A DNA stretch of 64,000 nucleotides from Ricinus communis (lineage: Eukaryota > Streptophyta > Magnoliopsida > Malpighiales > Euphorbiaceae): positions 11,474,802 through 11,538,801 of the forward strand of contig NC_063258.1 in assembly GCF_019578655.1 (NCBI RefSeq), in the 5' to 3' direction. A program made the translations under genes and the position numbers. The notes below the pieces were generated by a model. That model saw only the letters and a program-made list of their open reading frames with translations. It had not been told where the DNA came from and ran no database searches. The first letter of the stretch is position 1, and the number at the start of each line of letters is the position of its first letter. Below are positions 46,292 to 57,760 of this stretch, in pieces.

Positions 46292-46915
46292 ATCTAATTA
46301 TTCAAGCCTTGATCAGTGCCTATGATTGTTGTTTCCACACAGTTTCACTCAAAACTTTTGCTTATGCTGCCCAAATAAAACCAAACCATCATACTAGACA
46401 GAGATTAGAAAGAGAGACAAAAAAGAAATAAATAAAATGAGAATATAAGTAGGATCTCATATTCGATAAGCAAAGAAGTCACAAGTTCTTTGGTCTCTTC
46501 CATATGGCTAAGCTTAAGGATCAAATCGAGTTGATTTTAACACAAGGGTAGATTCAAAACACAGAAGAAAGGAAGGACGTGAGTGATAAGTCTATGCTCG
46601 CTAGCACGAGTGCTGATAAGTTCACAAAGTTCTTGAAAGAACCCATAACTTGATTTCTCGCAAGGTAGAAAACTGGAATAATATGTTCATTAGGTTCAAA
46701 TGTTCGGTTGCATATGGTTTTCATAGTGCAAAAGCCCTCGTTTCATAAGAAGAAGAAACTAGAAGCTAAATATGAATAAATAAACAATGCAAGATAAATA
46801 AAAAGTCAAATCAAGAACTAAAGAGGAGTTGACTGCGCAACAACTCTCGCAGTCCAAAATTTTGAGGTAGCTTAACAAAAATAAGGGTAAATTCTTGTGG
46901 GCCTACCTAAAAATA
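46292..46915 (+). repeat. Satellite segment right of element B
   Basis: Resumes at a different point in the monomer from that at the left edge of B, confirming the deletion. It ends at an abrupt junction within the 'gtgggcctacctaaaa' block. Confidence 0.85.
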
Positions 46916-47730
46916 CCAATTATCATTCAAATTCAACTAATTTTACATCAAAATTCGTACTAGCCTTATATAGGCCTTAGAAAACTCTAACTTACATAAG
47001 TCATGTAGATGGGCCTCAGAACAAAAGCCAAGTTAGGCCCAAAGTCTTTATATGCTCCAATTCTACTTCTTTGGTCTCATTAAGCCTAATTAGATTCATT
47101 AAAGCCTAATAAATTGAATTAGATTAATGAGCCTTGAACTTAAATCCAATTCTTCAAGTCTTGATGTGTCCTTAGCCCAAATGTCTTGGATAAGCTCATC
47201 GACTTGTAATTTAAATCGGCTAGTTGTATTAGGATTCCTTTTGTTGGTTGAACTACTAATATCCTCAGAACTCCTTGCTGGAATAAGATTCCTAGTTGAG
47301 TCAAGACTCCTTGTTGTATTAGGATTCCTTGAGCTTGTAGGATTTGCATCATCAAGACTCCTTGTTGGAGTAGGATTCATTATGCTAGTTTGGTTCGTAC
47401 CACAAGTGAGGCCCAAAATCTTCATATGCTCCAATTCAGCTTCTTTGCCCTCTTTATACCCAATTAGATTCATTCAAGCCCAATAAACTGAATTTGATTT
47501 ATGAGCCTTGAACTTAAATCCAATTATTCAAGCCTTGATGTGTCCTTAGCCCAAATGTGTTGGATAAGCTCATTGACTTGCAATTGAATCGAACCAAGGC
47601 TCCTAGTTGAATTAGGATTCCTTTTATTGCTTGAACTCCTAATATCATCAGGACTTCATGCTGGATTAGGATTCCTAGTGGAGTTAGGACTCCTTGTTGG
47701 ATTAGGATTGCTAGTTTGGTTTGTATCAAA
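46916..47730 (-). repeat. LTR of family E, partial, inside an inverted block
   Basis: On the minus strand it starts TGATACAAACC at 47730. It contains two copies of about 330 bp in tandem (starting at 47730 and about 47400). A minus-strand frame (47473-47099, 124 codons) has T-R-x-x repeats (NPTPTRSLDDANPTSSRNP) and ends VDELIQDIWAKDTSRLEELD...INLIQFIRL, closely like the tail encoded by element B. The LTR stops at 46916, in the middle of 'aatgataattgg'; its 3' continuation is found elsewhere, at 27230 and 55106. Confidence 0.75.
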
Positions 47731-48396
47731 AGAACTTGCGATTTCTTTCCTCTTTGAATCTGAAATCCTATCTATGTTCTCATTTGTTCTTTTATTTTAT
47801 GCTTTTGTTTCTATCTATGTCTTGTATAATGGTTTGGTTTTATTTGGCGAGCATAAACAAGAGTGTTAAGTTAAAGCGCATGGAAGTGACAATCATAGAA
47901 ACTGATCCAATGCTTGGACAAATGCTATGAAAGAAAATTAATTAATTAAGTATTGATATCATTTTTTGAATGTTCGCGAATGAATCTTTCAGAAGAAATA
48001 GGGAACACTGAGAAATCGAGGCACGCCCAAATATTTCTATTAATGATTTGCACCATTAGGATCTCCATCATTCCTTATTCCTCTAGGCACGAGGACTACT
48101 AATAACACAAGGATAGACATAAGGAATCATGGGAATGCAATTAAAAAACTTGACTGGTGGCATTGGGGATTAATATCATGATCAAGCAGGACAAGACATA
48201 AATCCACGCATATAAAGGAGATATTGTTTTCACTAAATCGAAGCATAATACAAGTGAGAATGCTAGTGTTTTGATGTTTGGGACACACATAATGAAGTAG
48301 TTTGGATCGGAGTGTCATTAGGTAGGCTCAGGCAAAATTTTCCTTGTTTTTGTTAAGTTGGGTCATAAAATTTGAGACTATGAGAGTGGTTAACCA
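47731..48396 (-). repeat. Satellite monomer in reverse orientation
   Basis: The only satellite segment here on the minus strand. The box 'gaggactactaat' at about 48090, with 'ggatctccatcattcc' before it, is the reversed marker region. At about 48396-48400 the sequence turns back to the forward orientation. Confidence 0.85.
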
Positions 48397-50868
48397 GTCC
48401 TTATGGTAATCTTTGTGTCATTAAGAGTCCTCGTGCCTTGAGGAATAATGAATGATGGAGATCCTAAATTTTATGAACCACCTTAACAAAAACTATGGGG
48501 AATTCATGTGGGCCTACCTAATAATACTGCAAACCAAAATTACTTAATTATATGCCTCCCAAAGACCAAAAAGCTTACATTCTTAATTATGTTATGCTTG
48601 GATTCATTGATAACATAATGATTTCTCTCTTACGCGTGTGGATTTACATGTCATCCTACTTAATCTTAAAGCAAAGGCCTAATGCCATCGGTCAAGCTTA
48701 TAATTGTGTTTCCATTATTTCTTATGCAAATCCTTGTGTCATCATATGTCCTCATGCCTAGAGGAATAAGGAATGATGGAGAACCTAATGGTGTAAATCC
48801 TGAATTAGAATACTTATTCGTGCCTTGATTCTCATCTTTCCCTCTTTCCCCTAAAGATTTGTCGATGATCATTCAGAGAATGATATCAATACTTGATCAA
48901 CTAATTTTCTTTCTTCGTATTCTTCTAAGCATTGGATCGGTGTCCATGATTGCTGCTTCCACGCGCTTTCACTGAACAATCGTGTTTATGCTCCCTAAAT
49001 AAAACCAAACCATCATACTAGACAAAGAGATACAAAAGAAACAAACAAAATGATAACATATGTAGGACTTCATATTCGATAAGGAAAGAAATCACAAGTT
49101 TTTTATTCTCTTCCATATGGCTAAGGGTAAGGATCAAATAGAATTTTTATAAATACAAAGGTAGATAAGGAATACAAAAGAAAGGAAGGACTTGAGCAAT
49201 AAGTTTATGTTCGCAAGCGTGAGTCTTGATAAGTGGACGAGTTCTTGAAAGAATTCATAACTTGATTTTCCATAAGGTAGACAAACTGAAATAATATGCT
49301 TACTAGCCTCAAGTATTCAGTTGCATGTAGTCTTTATAGCGTGAAAGCACTCATTCCATAAGAAGAAGAAACTAGAAGCTAAATATGAAAAAAATAAAGA
49401 AAGATGAATAAACTAAAGTCATATCAAGGACTAGATATGAGTTGATTGGTCAACAACTCTCGTAGTCCTAAATTTTAAGATCTAGCTTAATGAACATAAG
49501 GGGAGTGAGCTTACCTAATAACACTCTGACCCAAATTACTTAATTATATGCGTCCCAAACATCAAAACACCTGCATTCCAAATTGTATTATGCTTAGATT
49601 AATAAAAAACAACATGATTACTCCTTACACGTGTGGATTTACATCTTGAAAGAGACAAAAGAAACAAACAAAATGAGAACGTAGCTAGGATTTCATATCT
49701 AATAAGAAAAGAAATCACAAGTTCTTTATTCTCTTCCATATGGCCAACATAAGGATCACATTGAAACGATTTAAAGACAATGGTATACAAAGAACACAAA
49801 AGAAAGAAAGGATGTGGTAAATAAGTCTAGTTCGCTAGCTCGAGTCTTCATAAGTTTGCAAAGTTCTTAAAAGAACCCATAATTTGATTTTCTGCAATGT
49901 CGAAGACTCAAATAATATGCTCACTTGCCTTAAATATTCAATTGCATTCATTTTCATTGTGCAAAAACCCTAATTCCATAAGAAGAACAAGCTAAATATG
50001 ATTAAATAAAGAAGAAAGATAAATAAACTAAAGTCAAATAAAGAATCGGAGAGGAGTTAACTGGTGAACAACACTCGTAGTTCCAAATTTTATGAGCTAG
50101 CCTAACGAAAACAAGGTGAAATTTGCATGGGCCTACCTAATAATACTTCGGTAGAAATTACTTCATTATATGTGTCCCAAAAGTCAAAGCTCACGCATGG
50201 ATTTGCGTCTCGTCTTACTTGAAAGGACCCATAACTTGATATCCTACAAAGTAGAAATATGAAATTCCCATAATTTGACTGGGCAACAACTCTGTAGTCT
50301 CAAATTTTATGAGCCAGCTTCATAAAAATAAAGGTAAATTCTCATAGGCCTACCTAAAACTACTCCGACCTAAATTACTTCATTATATGCGCTCGAATTA
50401 CGGCTAGTATTATGCTTGGATTAATTGAAAATAACATGAGTTCTTCCTTACACGCATAGATTTACATCTCGTCCTGCTTGATCATCAAGGTAATCCCTAA
50501 TGTCATCGATCAATCTTGTGAATTTGCATTCCCATGATTCCTTACGCCAATCCTAATATGTCATCAGGAGTCATCATCTTCAAAGGAGTAAGGAATGAGG
50601 GAGATTCCAATGGTGCAAATCATGAATAAGAAAATTTGGATGTACCTCAATTCTCGTCGTTCACTCTTTCCTCCAAAAGATTCGTTTGCGATTATTTGGA
50701 GAATGATATCAATAGTCGATCAACTAATTTTCTTTCTTCGCATTTGTCAACGCATTGGATTGCTACTTATGATTGATGTTTCCATGCGCATTCGCTCAAC
50801 ACTTATATTTATGCTCTCCAAATAAAACCAAACTATCATACTAGATAGAAATTAGAAAGAGAGGCACA
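48397..50868 (+). repeat. Satellite array, about 2.5 monomers
   Basis: Forward-orientation units with marker boxes at about 48428, 48745 and 50567. The unit at about 49641 carries the same internal jump ('catcttgaaagagacaaaag') as the unit at 13756. It ends where the CACTA element begins, in the 'agaaagagaggcaca' block. Confidence 0.85.
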
Positions 50869-51156
50869 CACTACAAGAAAGTTACAGGTTCTGAGCTAAA
50901 ATTACTGATGGATTCAAGTTAGTAGGTAAACTAGTAAAAACTCTGAACTATTCAACGATGCTTTTCATAAATAAAATTTTCATTTGCATACTGAGTGAAT
51001 TTCATGACTATTTTGTGACAAATACTTATTAACAACGATGACACCGTCCATAATTAAGTCACCATCTCTTAGTGCTATAATTTAGCAACCAATTACCGTG
51101 ATATAGAAGAAATTTTACCGACTATAATCGGTCGTCACTAAACTAATTGGTAAAAT

Positions 51157-51590
51157 TTACTAACTATTTTCACTTTTGTAGCTAAATAAATAAATTCTTG
51201 CAATTTTTAAATAAAACTAGTGATGATTTTCAAACTCTCACTAATTTCATGTAAAAATGATTTACCAACTATTATATTTTTTGCTAAATATATAACTTAT
51301 AATTCTTTTACTTGAAATTACAAATGATAATTCAAACCATTGCTAATTTCATGGAAAAGAAATTGATTACCTACTATATTACTTTTGTTGCTAAATATGT
51401 AAATTCTTACAATTTATTTTACATGAAATTATCGGTAAATTGTCAAACCATTGCTAAATTCTTATAAAAATTAATTTACCGACTATTTTATTTTTATCGT
51501 TAAATATTTACATTTGTATAATTTTCTACATGAATTAGCGATGATTTTTCAAACCGTCACTAATTTCGTGTAATTTTGTCGCTAACTTTT
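51157..51590 (+). repeat. Subterminal tandem repeats of the CACTA element
   Basis: About four diverged copies of a ~107-bp unit, starting at roughly 51157, 51262, 51367 and 51476, each with 'ttacc.actatt' and then 'aaacc.t.ctaattt'. Pairs such as 'agcgatgattt' and 'aaaccgtcact' in one unit are partly inverted, as in the subterminal regions where CACTA transposase binds. Confidence 0.65.
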
Positions 51591-51639
51591 ATAAATTATA
51601 GACACTTTAAATCAAAACTCATACGTTTTAATTATATTA

Positions 51640-52037
51640 ACCTTCTTCCTCAAATAACCATAGCCCGCTTCCTTCCTTAATTTCCTCATCTTTCTCCCTC
51701 TGTCACTGCCGGATAATGCACTCTTCACGCATCTCCCTCTCTCGCACCTCTGTAGGCATCGCTGTCATGCCCCAGCATTGCCTATCTCACCTCTCATAGT
51801 TGGTGTAAGTTAGTTAATTTTTTGAAATGTTTTCCATAATAATTTTTTTGTTTATCTGAGAAAGCTACTTTAAATGGAAATGAAACTTGATGCTTTCGTT
51901 TAATTTCTTAAAAACTAAAATTAATTTGGTTATTGTTGATCTTGAATGTAATAATTTAGGAGAGAACAACGAAGAGAAGGATGGTAGAGATGGTTGACTT
52001 GAGCAATAAATTCCTCAAATCTTATTTATTTATTTAT

Positions 52038-52090
<53 letters not shown>

Positions 52091-54084
52091 GTTATTGTTA
52101 TTATTATTATCAATATTAGCGGGGAGGCAAGAAATATAAATTGGTTCTTTTCTTTCTTTCTGTTTTAATAGTTGTGTTAATGAATCTTTAGAAGCCCGAT
52201 GATATAGGCAAGTAATTTGCCACCTTATTGATTATTGGTAGATAGATTATAATCAAGCTTTTCATTTTAGCTTAATTTGTTTTTGTTAATCTGTTGAGAC
52301 TTTTTTTTTTTGGTTGATTATCTTTGACTCCTAGATTGTATTGGATGATCGGTGAAACTTAATTACTTATGTTGGTAGGCAGGTTTATATTGTTAATGAT
52401 TGCTTTACCAAATACCAACCCTATCGATAGGTAGATTAATATTTTTTTATTTATTTTTAATTTTAATATTGTAACATGTTATTTAGTGATTGGTGTAAAT
52501 AAGTAATTTTATTTATTGCCTTTCAATGTTTTAAGTATGTGTTCTTTATTCTTCTAGGTTCTGATGCTTGTTGTCCACACTTAACCATATTGCCTTGTTG
52601 TTTCTCCTTTTTCTTTATTTTTATTTCTACACTTGAAAGAATAAATATAAGTTTTCTTATTTGTGTCCTTTTAAAAGACCTTATGCTTCCAATTATTTGA
52701 CTTAATAGTTAAATATAAATAAGGGGCAAGAAATATAAATTGGGCTCGAGCAATAAATTTCTCAAATGTTATTATTATTATTATTATTATCATTATCGGT
52801 GGGGAGGCAGAAATATAAATTGGGCTACTTTTCTTTCTTTCTTTTTAATCATTGTGTTAATAAGTCTTTAGAAGCTGATGATGTGGGCAAGTAATTTGCC
52901 ACCTTATTGATTATTGGTAGATATTATTATAATCAAGTTTCTTCATTTTAGCTTAATTTCTTTTTTTTTTTGTTAATCTGTTGAGATATTTTTTTTGGTT
53001 GATCCTCTTTGACTCATAGATTGTATTGGATGATCGGTGAAACTTAATTACTTATGTTGGTAAGCATGTTTATATTGTTAATGATAGGTTTACCAAATAC
53101 CAACCCTATCAACAGCAGGTTAATGTTTTTTTCATTTTTTTTGAATTTTTAATTTTGTACACTAAATGCATAAAAATGTTATTTAGTAATTGGTGTAAAC
53201 AAATAATTTTATTTATTGCCTTTCAATTTTTTAAGTATATGTTCTTTATTTTTCTAGGTTCTGATGCTAGTTGTCTACCCTTAACCACTGCCTTGTTGTT
53301 TTCTCTTTTTTTTTCTACACTTCAAAGAACAAATATAAGTTTTCTTATTTGTGTCCTTTTAAAAGAAACTCTTAACAAGTACTTATCGCCTTATGCTTTC
53401 AATTATTTGACTTAATAGTCAAATATAAATGAGAGAGTTTAAGAGCTATCTTTCTAAAATAGTTTAAGGTCATTATAAATATTCCTAAAGAAACATAAAG
53501 ATCCAATCTTACTATCAAGACCAATATTATAGTCATTTTGCAGATTTTGCCTTTTAAGAATCTCATAATAATTTTAAATATCTAAAAAGTATAAATAAGC
53601 CCTTGATTTCTACCTAAAATATACCAGCTAATGTTGAAAGTATCTCACCCAAATTGAAAAAATAAAACTAATTTAAGTATAGTGTAATTTTAATTAAATC
53701 GAATATATATATATATGTATGTATATAATAGATTTTGTATTCTTGTGTTGGATTTATGTGTTTTTAATCGTCTAGTTTTGTAAGTATATGTTATTTTAAA
53801 TATTTATGATGTTAGTAAATAATTATTGTTGTAATTCTGTTGGTTATGCCCAATTATTTTTAAAGTAGAAAATGGACTTGTTTTACGAGTGTATCTTACT
53901 TTTATAGGAGAAATTCTGCTAGAAATTTGGGTAGATTTTTAGAAAAAAATTAAGGGTTACAATGAATACATATAAAATTTAATGTGAGATGTAATGTAAT
54001 TTACACAGGAAAATAACATGAATTTTGATCAGTAATAGATGCACACTAGGCTTAATGCTGATGGTAAGATTAGCCATGAATTTA
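51640..54084 (+). other. Non-coding part of the CACTA element
   Basis: Starts with a pyrimidine-rich stretch (51660-51790) like a plant 5' leader, then AT-rich, intron-like sequence. Two related blocks of about 700 bp lie in tandem (about 52001-52735 and 52744-53430); each begins 'gagcaataaatt' and includes 'ggcaagtaatttgccacc'. TTA/TAT microsatellites sit at the same place in both (52039-52110 and 52769-52790). I see no coding sequence that can be supported. Confidence 0.6.
52039..52110 (+). repeat. (TTA)n microsatellite
   Basis: About 24 units of TTA/ATT with two G interruptions. A shorter relative lies at 52769-52790. Confidence 0.95.
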
Positions 54085-55105
54085 CCTTCGTGGTATGTAT
54101 GAAGGAGGCGTACATGTTCTTATCTCTAATTATTCATGGGCCAACTAATCCTAAAAACCGGATAAATGTTTTCTTCCATATTTGATTGATAAATTGAAGT
54201 ATCTTTCGGATGTGGGTGTCCAAACATGCGATGTGTCTAGATAGGAGAATTTTCAAATGAGAGCTGACTCTTATGTGGACCATCAATGATTTTCCTGCAT
54301 AAACAATGTTGTCGAAGTACTTGTGGTTGGGAACTTACTTGTCCTTATTGTATAGAACATTCGCGAAGCATTCAGTTTGAAAAAATGGTTGAAAGACATC
54401 TTGGTTTGACAATCATCATAAGTTTCTTCCCTTGATCTTCCTTTCGGATGGAATAAAAATTGGTTCCTAATAAATAGAAAGGAGATATCAAGCACTACCT
54501 ATAAGGACAAATGATCAAATCTTGCAAGAGATAGATGATTTAGGACCTAGGAGAGTAAATAAACTTGATGCTAAAGAGATTAATGGTCCTATTTGCAAGG
54601 AGTGCGGTTAGAAGAAAAGAAGTATCTTTTGAGATTTGCCATACTAGAGTTCCAATCTCATTAGATATAACCTAGATGTGATGCAAATTGAGAAGAATGT
54701 GTTTTAAAATGTTTTTAACATTGTTCGAATATTGAGAGAAAAACTAAAGATAATGAGAAGGCAAGAGAAGACATGAAGAAGTTATGCCGAAGGCACGGGA
54801 TTGGAGAACAATGGAGCTATAAGGAAATATCTAAAAGCATGCTACACATTAGATAAACCTAGGAAACAAGCCTTTGTTTGAATGGGTGAAAATCTTAGAT
54901 TTCCTAATGGTTATATTGGTGTATAGACATGAGAAAATTAAAGATGTTTGGGATGAAGAGCCACGACATGTGTTTATATAGAAGTTAATTCCATAGCATT
55001 TCATGCCTATAAATGTGTGGCAAGCTATGAAAGTTAAGCCTTTTTCAAAGATTTAGCTTCAACCACAATTAAACTGCTAAACATGGAGAGACTTGAAAGA
55101 GATTC
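54085..55105 (+). pseudogene. CACTA TNP2-type transposase remnant
   Basis: A heavily decayed transposase reading across all three frames. LIDKLKYLSDVGVQTCDV lies at about 54188. LMWTINDFPA at 54270-54299 is a hallmark of TNP2-like proteins. NLDVMQIEKNV at 54669-54701 is the second hallmark. A late segment (KDLASTTIKLLNMERLERD, about 55039-55095) resembles the region after the core. The order and spacing match the family, but stops and frameshifts are frequent. In an active element this protein would bind the subterminal repeats and cut the ends. The C-terminal part is replaced by an LTR fragment. Confidence 0.78.
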
Positions 55106-55414
55106 CAATAATGGCTTATTTTGGGCAGCCACAGATGTATTTTAGCCTAATTAGGACTTTATTTTAGTTATCGGTTTTAGTTAGGAAGGTTATATTTATT
55201 CTAGATAGGATGTAAATCTTTAATAGTTAATTTAGGGTTTTCCAAGGCCTATATAAGGCTAGTCACGGATTTTGATGTATAGAATTAAGTTGAATTTGAA
55301 TGATAATTGGTTGTTAAACCTAAAAGCTATTTTGCTTTTGTCTTTGTATTCTTGTGTAGAATGTATGCTTAAGAAACATTCAAGTAGATTGATGATCTTC
55401 TTGTGGAGTGTATG
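55106..55414 (+). repeat. Fragment of an LTR, family E (3' part)
   Basis: Longer relative of 27230-27457, with 'aaggcctatataaggctag' at about 55245. The right junction to satellite ('gatgatcttcttgtg') is at the same base as in the other copy. The left junction to CACTA sequence is approximate. Confidence 0.7.
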
Positions 55415-55735
55415 TGTATGGATTTACATCTCGTCTTGCTTGATTATCAAGCTAAGCCCCAATGCCACCGGTCAACCACATTAACTACATTTCGATAATT
55501 TCTTATACCAATCCTTGTATCATTAGGAGTTATTGGGTCTAGATAACAAGGAATGATGGAGATCCTAATGATGCAAATCCTGAATTAGAATATTTGGATG
55601 TGTCTCAATTCTAAGCCGTTCATACTTTCATCCTAAAGATTTAACTCCGATCATCACGAGAATGATACTAATACTCTATCAACTAATTTTGTTCTTCGCA
55701 TTTGTGTAGGCATTAGATTGGTGCTTATGATTGCA
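55415..55735 (+). repeat. Satellite segment before an unidentified repeat
   Basis: About a third of a monomer, from 'gtggatttacatctcgtc'-type sequence (near 55417) through the marker region (about 55534) to 'ggtgcttatgattgc'. Confidence 0.85.
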
Positions 55736-56328
55736 TTACTTACAAACTCAAAACATCTAAATAAATACCAAAATATGTAATTAACTAGTATTAATGAGAT
55801 CAATGTCTTTAACTTCTAAACATATATTATTACATAATTCCAACATATATTTATAAACTTATGTAGCATCACAAGCTTAATATACATAAGTTAAATACAC
55901 ACAAGTACCTTTATGCTCCTATGCTCGAGATAACTCCCTCCAGCCCACATGATAATACTAACAGGTGCAAGAGACAATGCAATTCAAAAAAGCTATCTAC
56001 AAGCTAGCTAACCTAGAAAGAAAAAAAAAATATTGCTAAGGGATGACACCGGAAACTCAATAAACATTTAATCTACTAAACAATAGTATATTAGGCAAAA
56101 TTTACCAAAGTTATATTAAGCACATAAATCATACAATTAATTCACAAATAATTTCAAACTCAACCAATTTAATATTTCAACCAAACAAACAATTCCATTT
56201 TACATTAATTCCCATAAAAGTAGGGTCGGATGATTTAATCTCACATTTCCTCACTTAATTCACGTTCCGATGGCTACCTGATGAGACTATCCACCTAGCT
56301 CAGTCTCGCCATCTCACATACTCGGGTA
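55736..56328 (-). repeat. Unidentified repeat, possibly a minus-strand gypsy LTR, cut by the gap
   Basis: AT-rich sequence unlike the other families in the window. Its right part ('gatgagactatccacctagc') recalls the 'gatgaggcgg' type motifs of long chromovirus LTRs read in reverse, which is weak evidence. No ends, primer site or coding sequence can be seen before the N run. Confidence 0.3.
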
Positions 56329-56828
56329 NNNNNNNNNNNNNNNNNNNNNNNNNNNNNNNNNNNNNNNNNNNNNNNNNNNNNNNNNNNNNNNNNNNNNNNN
56401 NNNNNNNNNNNNNNNNNNNNNNNNNNNNNNNNNNNNNNNNNNNNNNNNNNNNNNNNNNNNNNNNNNNNNNNNNNNNNNNNNNNNNNNNNNNNNNNNNNNN
56501 NNNNNNNNNNNNNNNNNNNNNNNNNNNNNNNNNNNNNNNNNNNNNNNNNNNNNNNNNNNNNNNNNNNNNNNNNNNNNNNNNNNNNNNNNNNNNNNNNNNN
56601 NNNNNNNNNNNNNNNNNNNNNNNNNNNNNNNNNNNNNNNNNNNNNNNNNNNNNNNNNNNNNNNNNNNNNNNNNNNNNNNNNNNNNNNNNNNNNNNNNNNN
56701 NNNNNNNNNNNNNNNNNNNNNNNNNNNNNNNNNNNNNNNNNNNNNNNNNNNNNNNNNNNNNNNNNNNNNNNNNNNNNNNNNNNNNNNNNNNNNNNNNNNN
56801 NNNNNNNNNNNNNNNNNNNNNNNNNNNN
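56329..56828. other. Assembly gap, 500 N
   Basis: A run of exactly 500 N. The round length suggests a placeholder for a gap of unknown size. The sequence to its right repeats a region found 24 kb to the left. Confidence 0.99.
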
Positions 56829-56967
56829 GATTTCCTAAGGTAGAAAATTGAAATAATAGGTTCTCACAGCCTCAAGTATTCCGATTGCATGCGGTTTTAT
56901 AGTGCGAAAGCCCTCATTCTATCTGAAGAAGAAAGCGAAGCTAAATATGAATCAATAGATAATGAAA

Positions 56968-57760
56968 TGATCACGAATCCTATTGGCACTAGGATTCCTA
57001 CTCAATAAGGAATCATACTTTAACTAAGATTCAAGTTCCACTTCATATCCATGGAGGCCCAATTATAAGGTCCAAGGCTAAGAAGATAAAAGAAGCTCTT
57101 GTGAGCTTATTCAAGATGTTTGGGCTAAGGACACATTAGCAGCGAAGAGTTGGATTCAAATGCAAGGCTCATTAATCTAATTCAGTTTATTAGGCTTGAA
57201 TAAATCTAATATGGGCTTAATGAGCATAAAGGAGCACATAAGAGTTTGGGCCTAATTAGCTCCATCAAAGATAACCCATGCGTGTGGCAAGAAACAAGGG
57301 TTTCTTACTCTAATGGGTGGCTAAAGAGTATTTTGGGAGTATTGGGACTTTTTAGCTATCTATTTTAGTTGGATGTTTATCTCTATCATATTTGAGTTGT
57401 AATTCCTTAATAGCTTTGAACTAGGGTTTCTTTAAAAGGCTATAAAAAGCCTAGTACGAATTTTCAAGTTGGTGGATTGATGATTAATATATTTTGTGAG
57501 ATTATACTTTATTCTTAGTTGTTGTTTAGAGCTAATTCAAACTTATCAAGCAATTCATTATTTATGGCATTCAAATCCGACTTATCAATTTAGAATCCAT
57601 AATAAATTGTGGCGTCTTCTACCTTTAATACCTTAGATTTGATAGTTTAATATATTTGAGGGTATAAGGTTTCCATTGATTTGGTTCTAGATAGATCTTG
57701 GGCAATGAAACCAAACTTGCATCTGAGTTTAATCCTTTGATATATGTTAGGTTCATATCA
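56968..57760 (+). repeat. 5' LTR of element B, second copy
   Basis: Counterpart of 32818-33619 (793 against 802 bp). The LTR-encoded tail frame is broken here by small indels, which again suggests consensus errors. Confidence 0.85.

Larger units (their letters stand above)
50869..55105 (+). mobile_element. CACTA (En/Spm-like) DNA transposon, right end missing
   Basis: The left terminus is 'cactacaagaaa', the standard end of plant CACTA transposons, inserted in a satellite monomer. Subterminal repeats, a long non-coding part and a decayed TNP2-type transposase follow in the expected order. No inverted terminal repeat ('tttcttgtagtg') was found to the right: the element runs into an LTR fragment of family E at about 55106, so its 3' end is lost. 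It is not functional. Confidence 0.8.

Noticed and set aside
53155..53415. 86-codon frame in the CACTA non-coding region
   Set aside because: It lies in one copy of the tandem duplication and is not open in the other.
55736..56328. Right-hand end of the CACTA element
   Set aside because: No 'tttcttgtagtg' terminus, and the segment follows a satellite junction, so it is a separate repeat.
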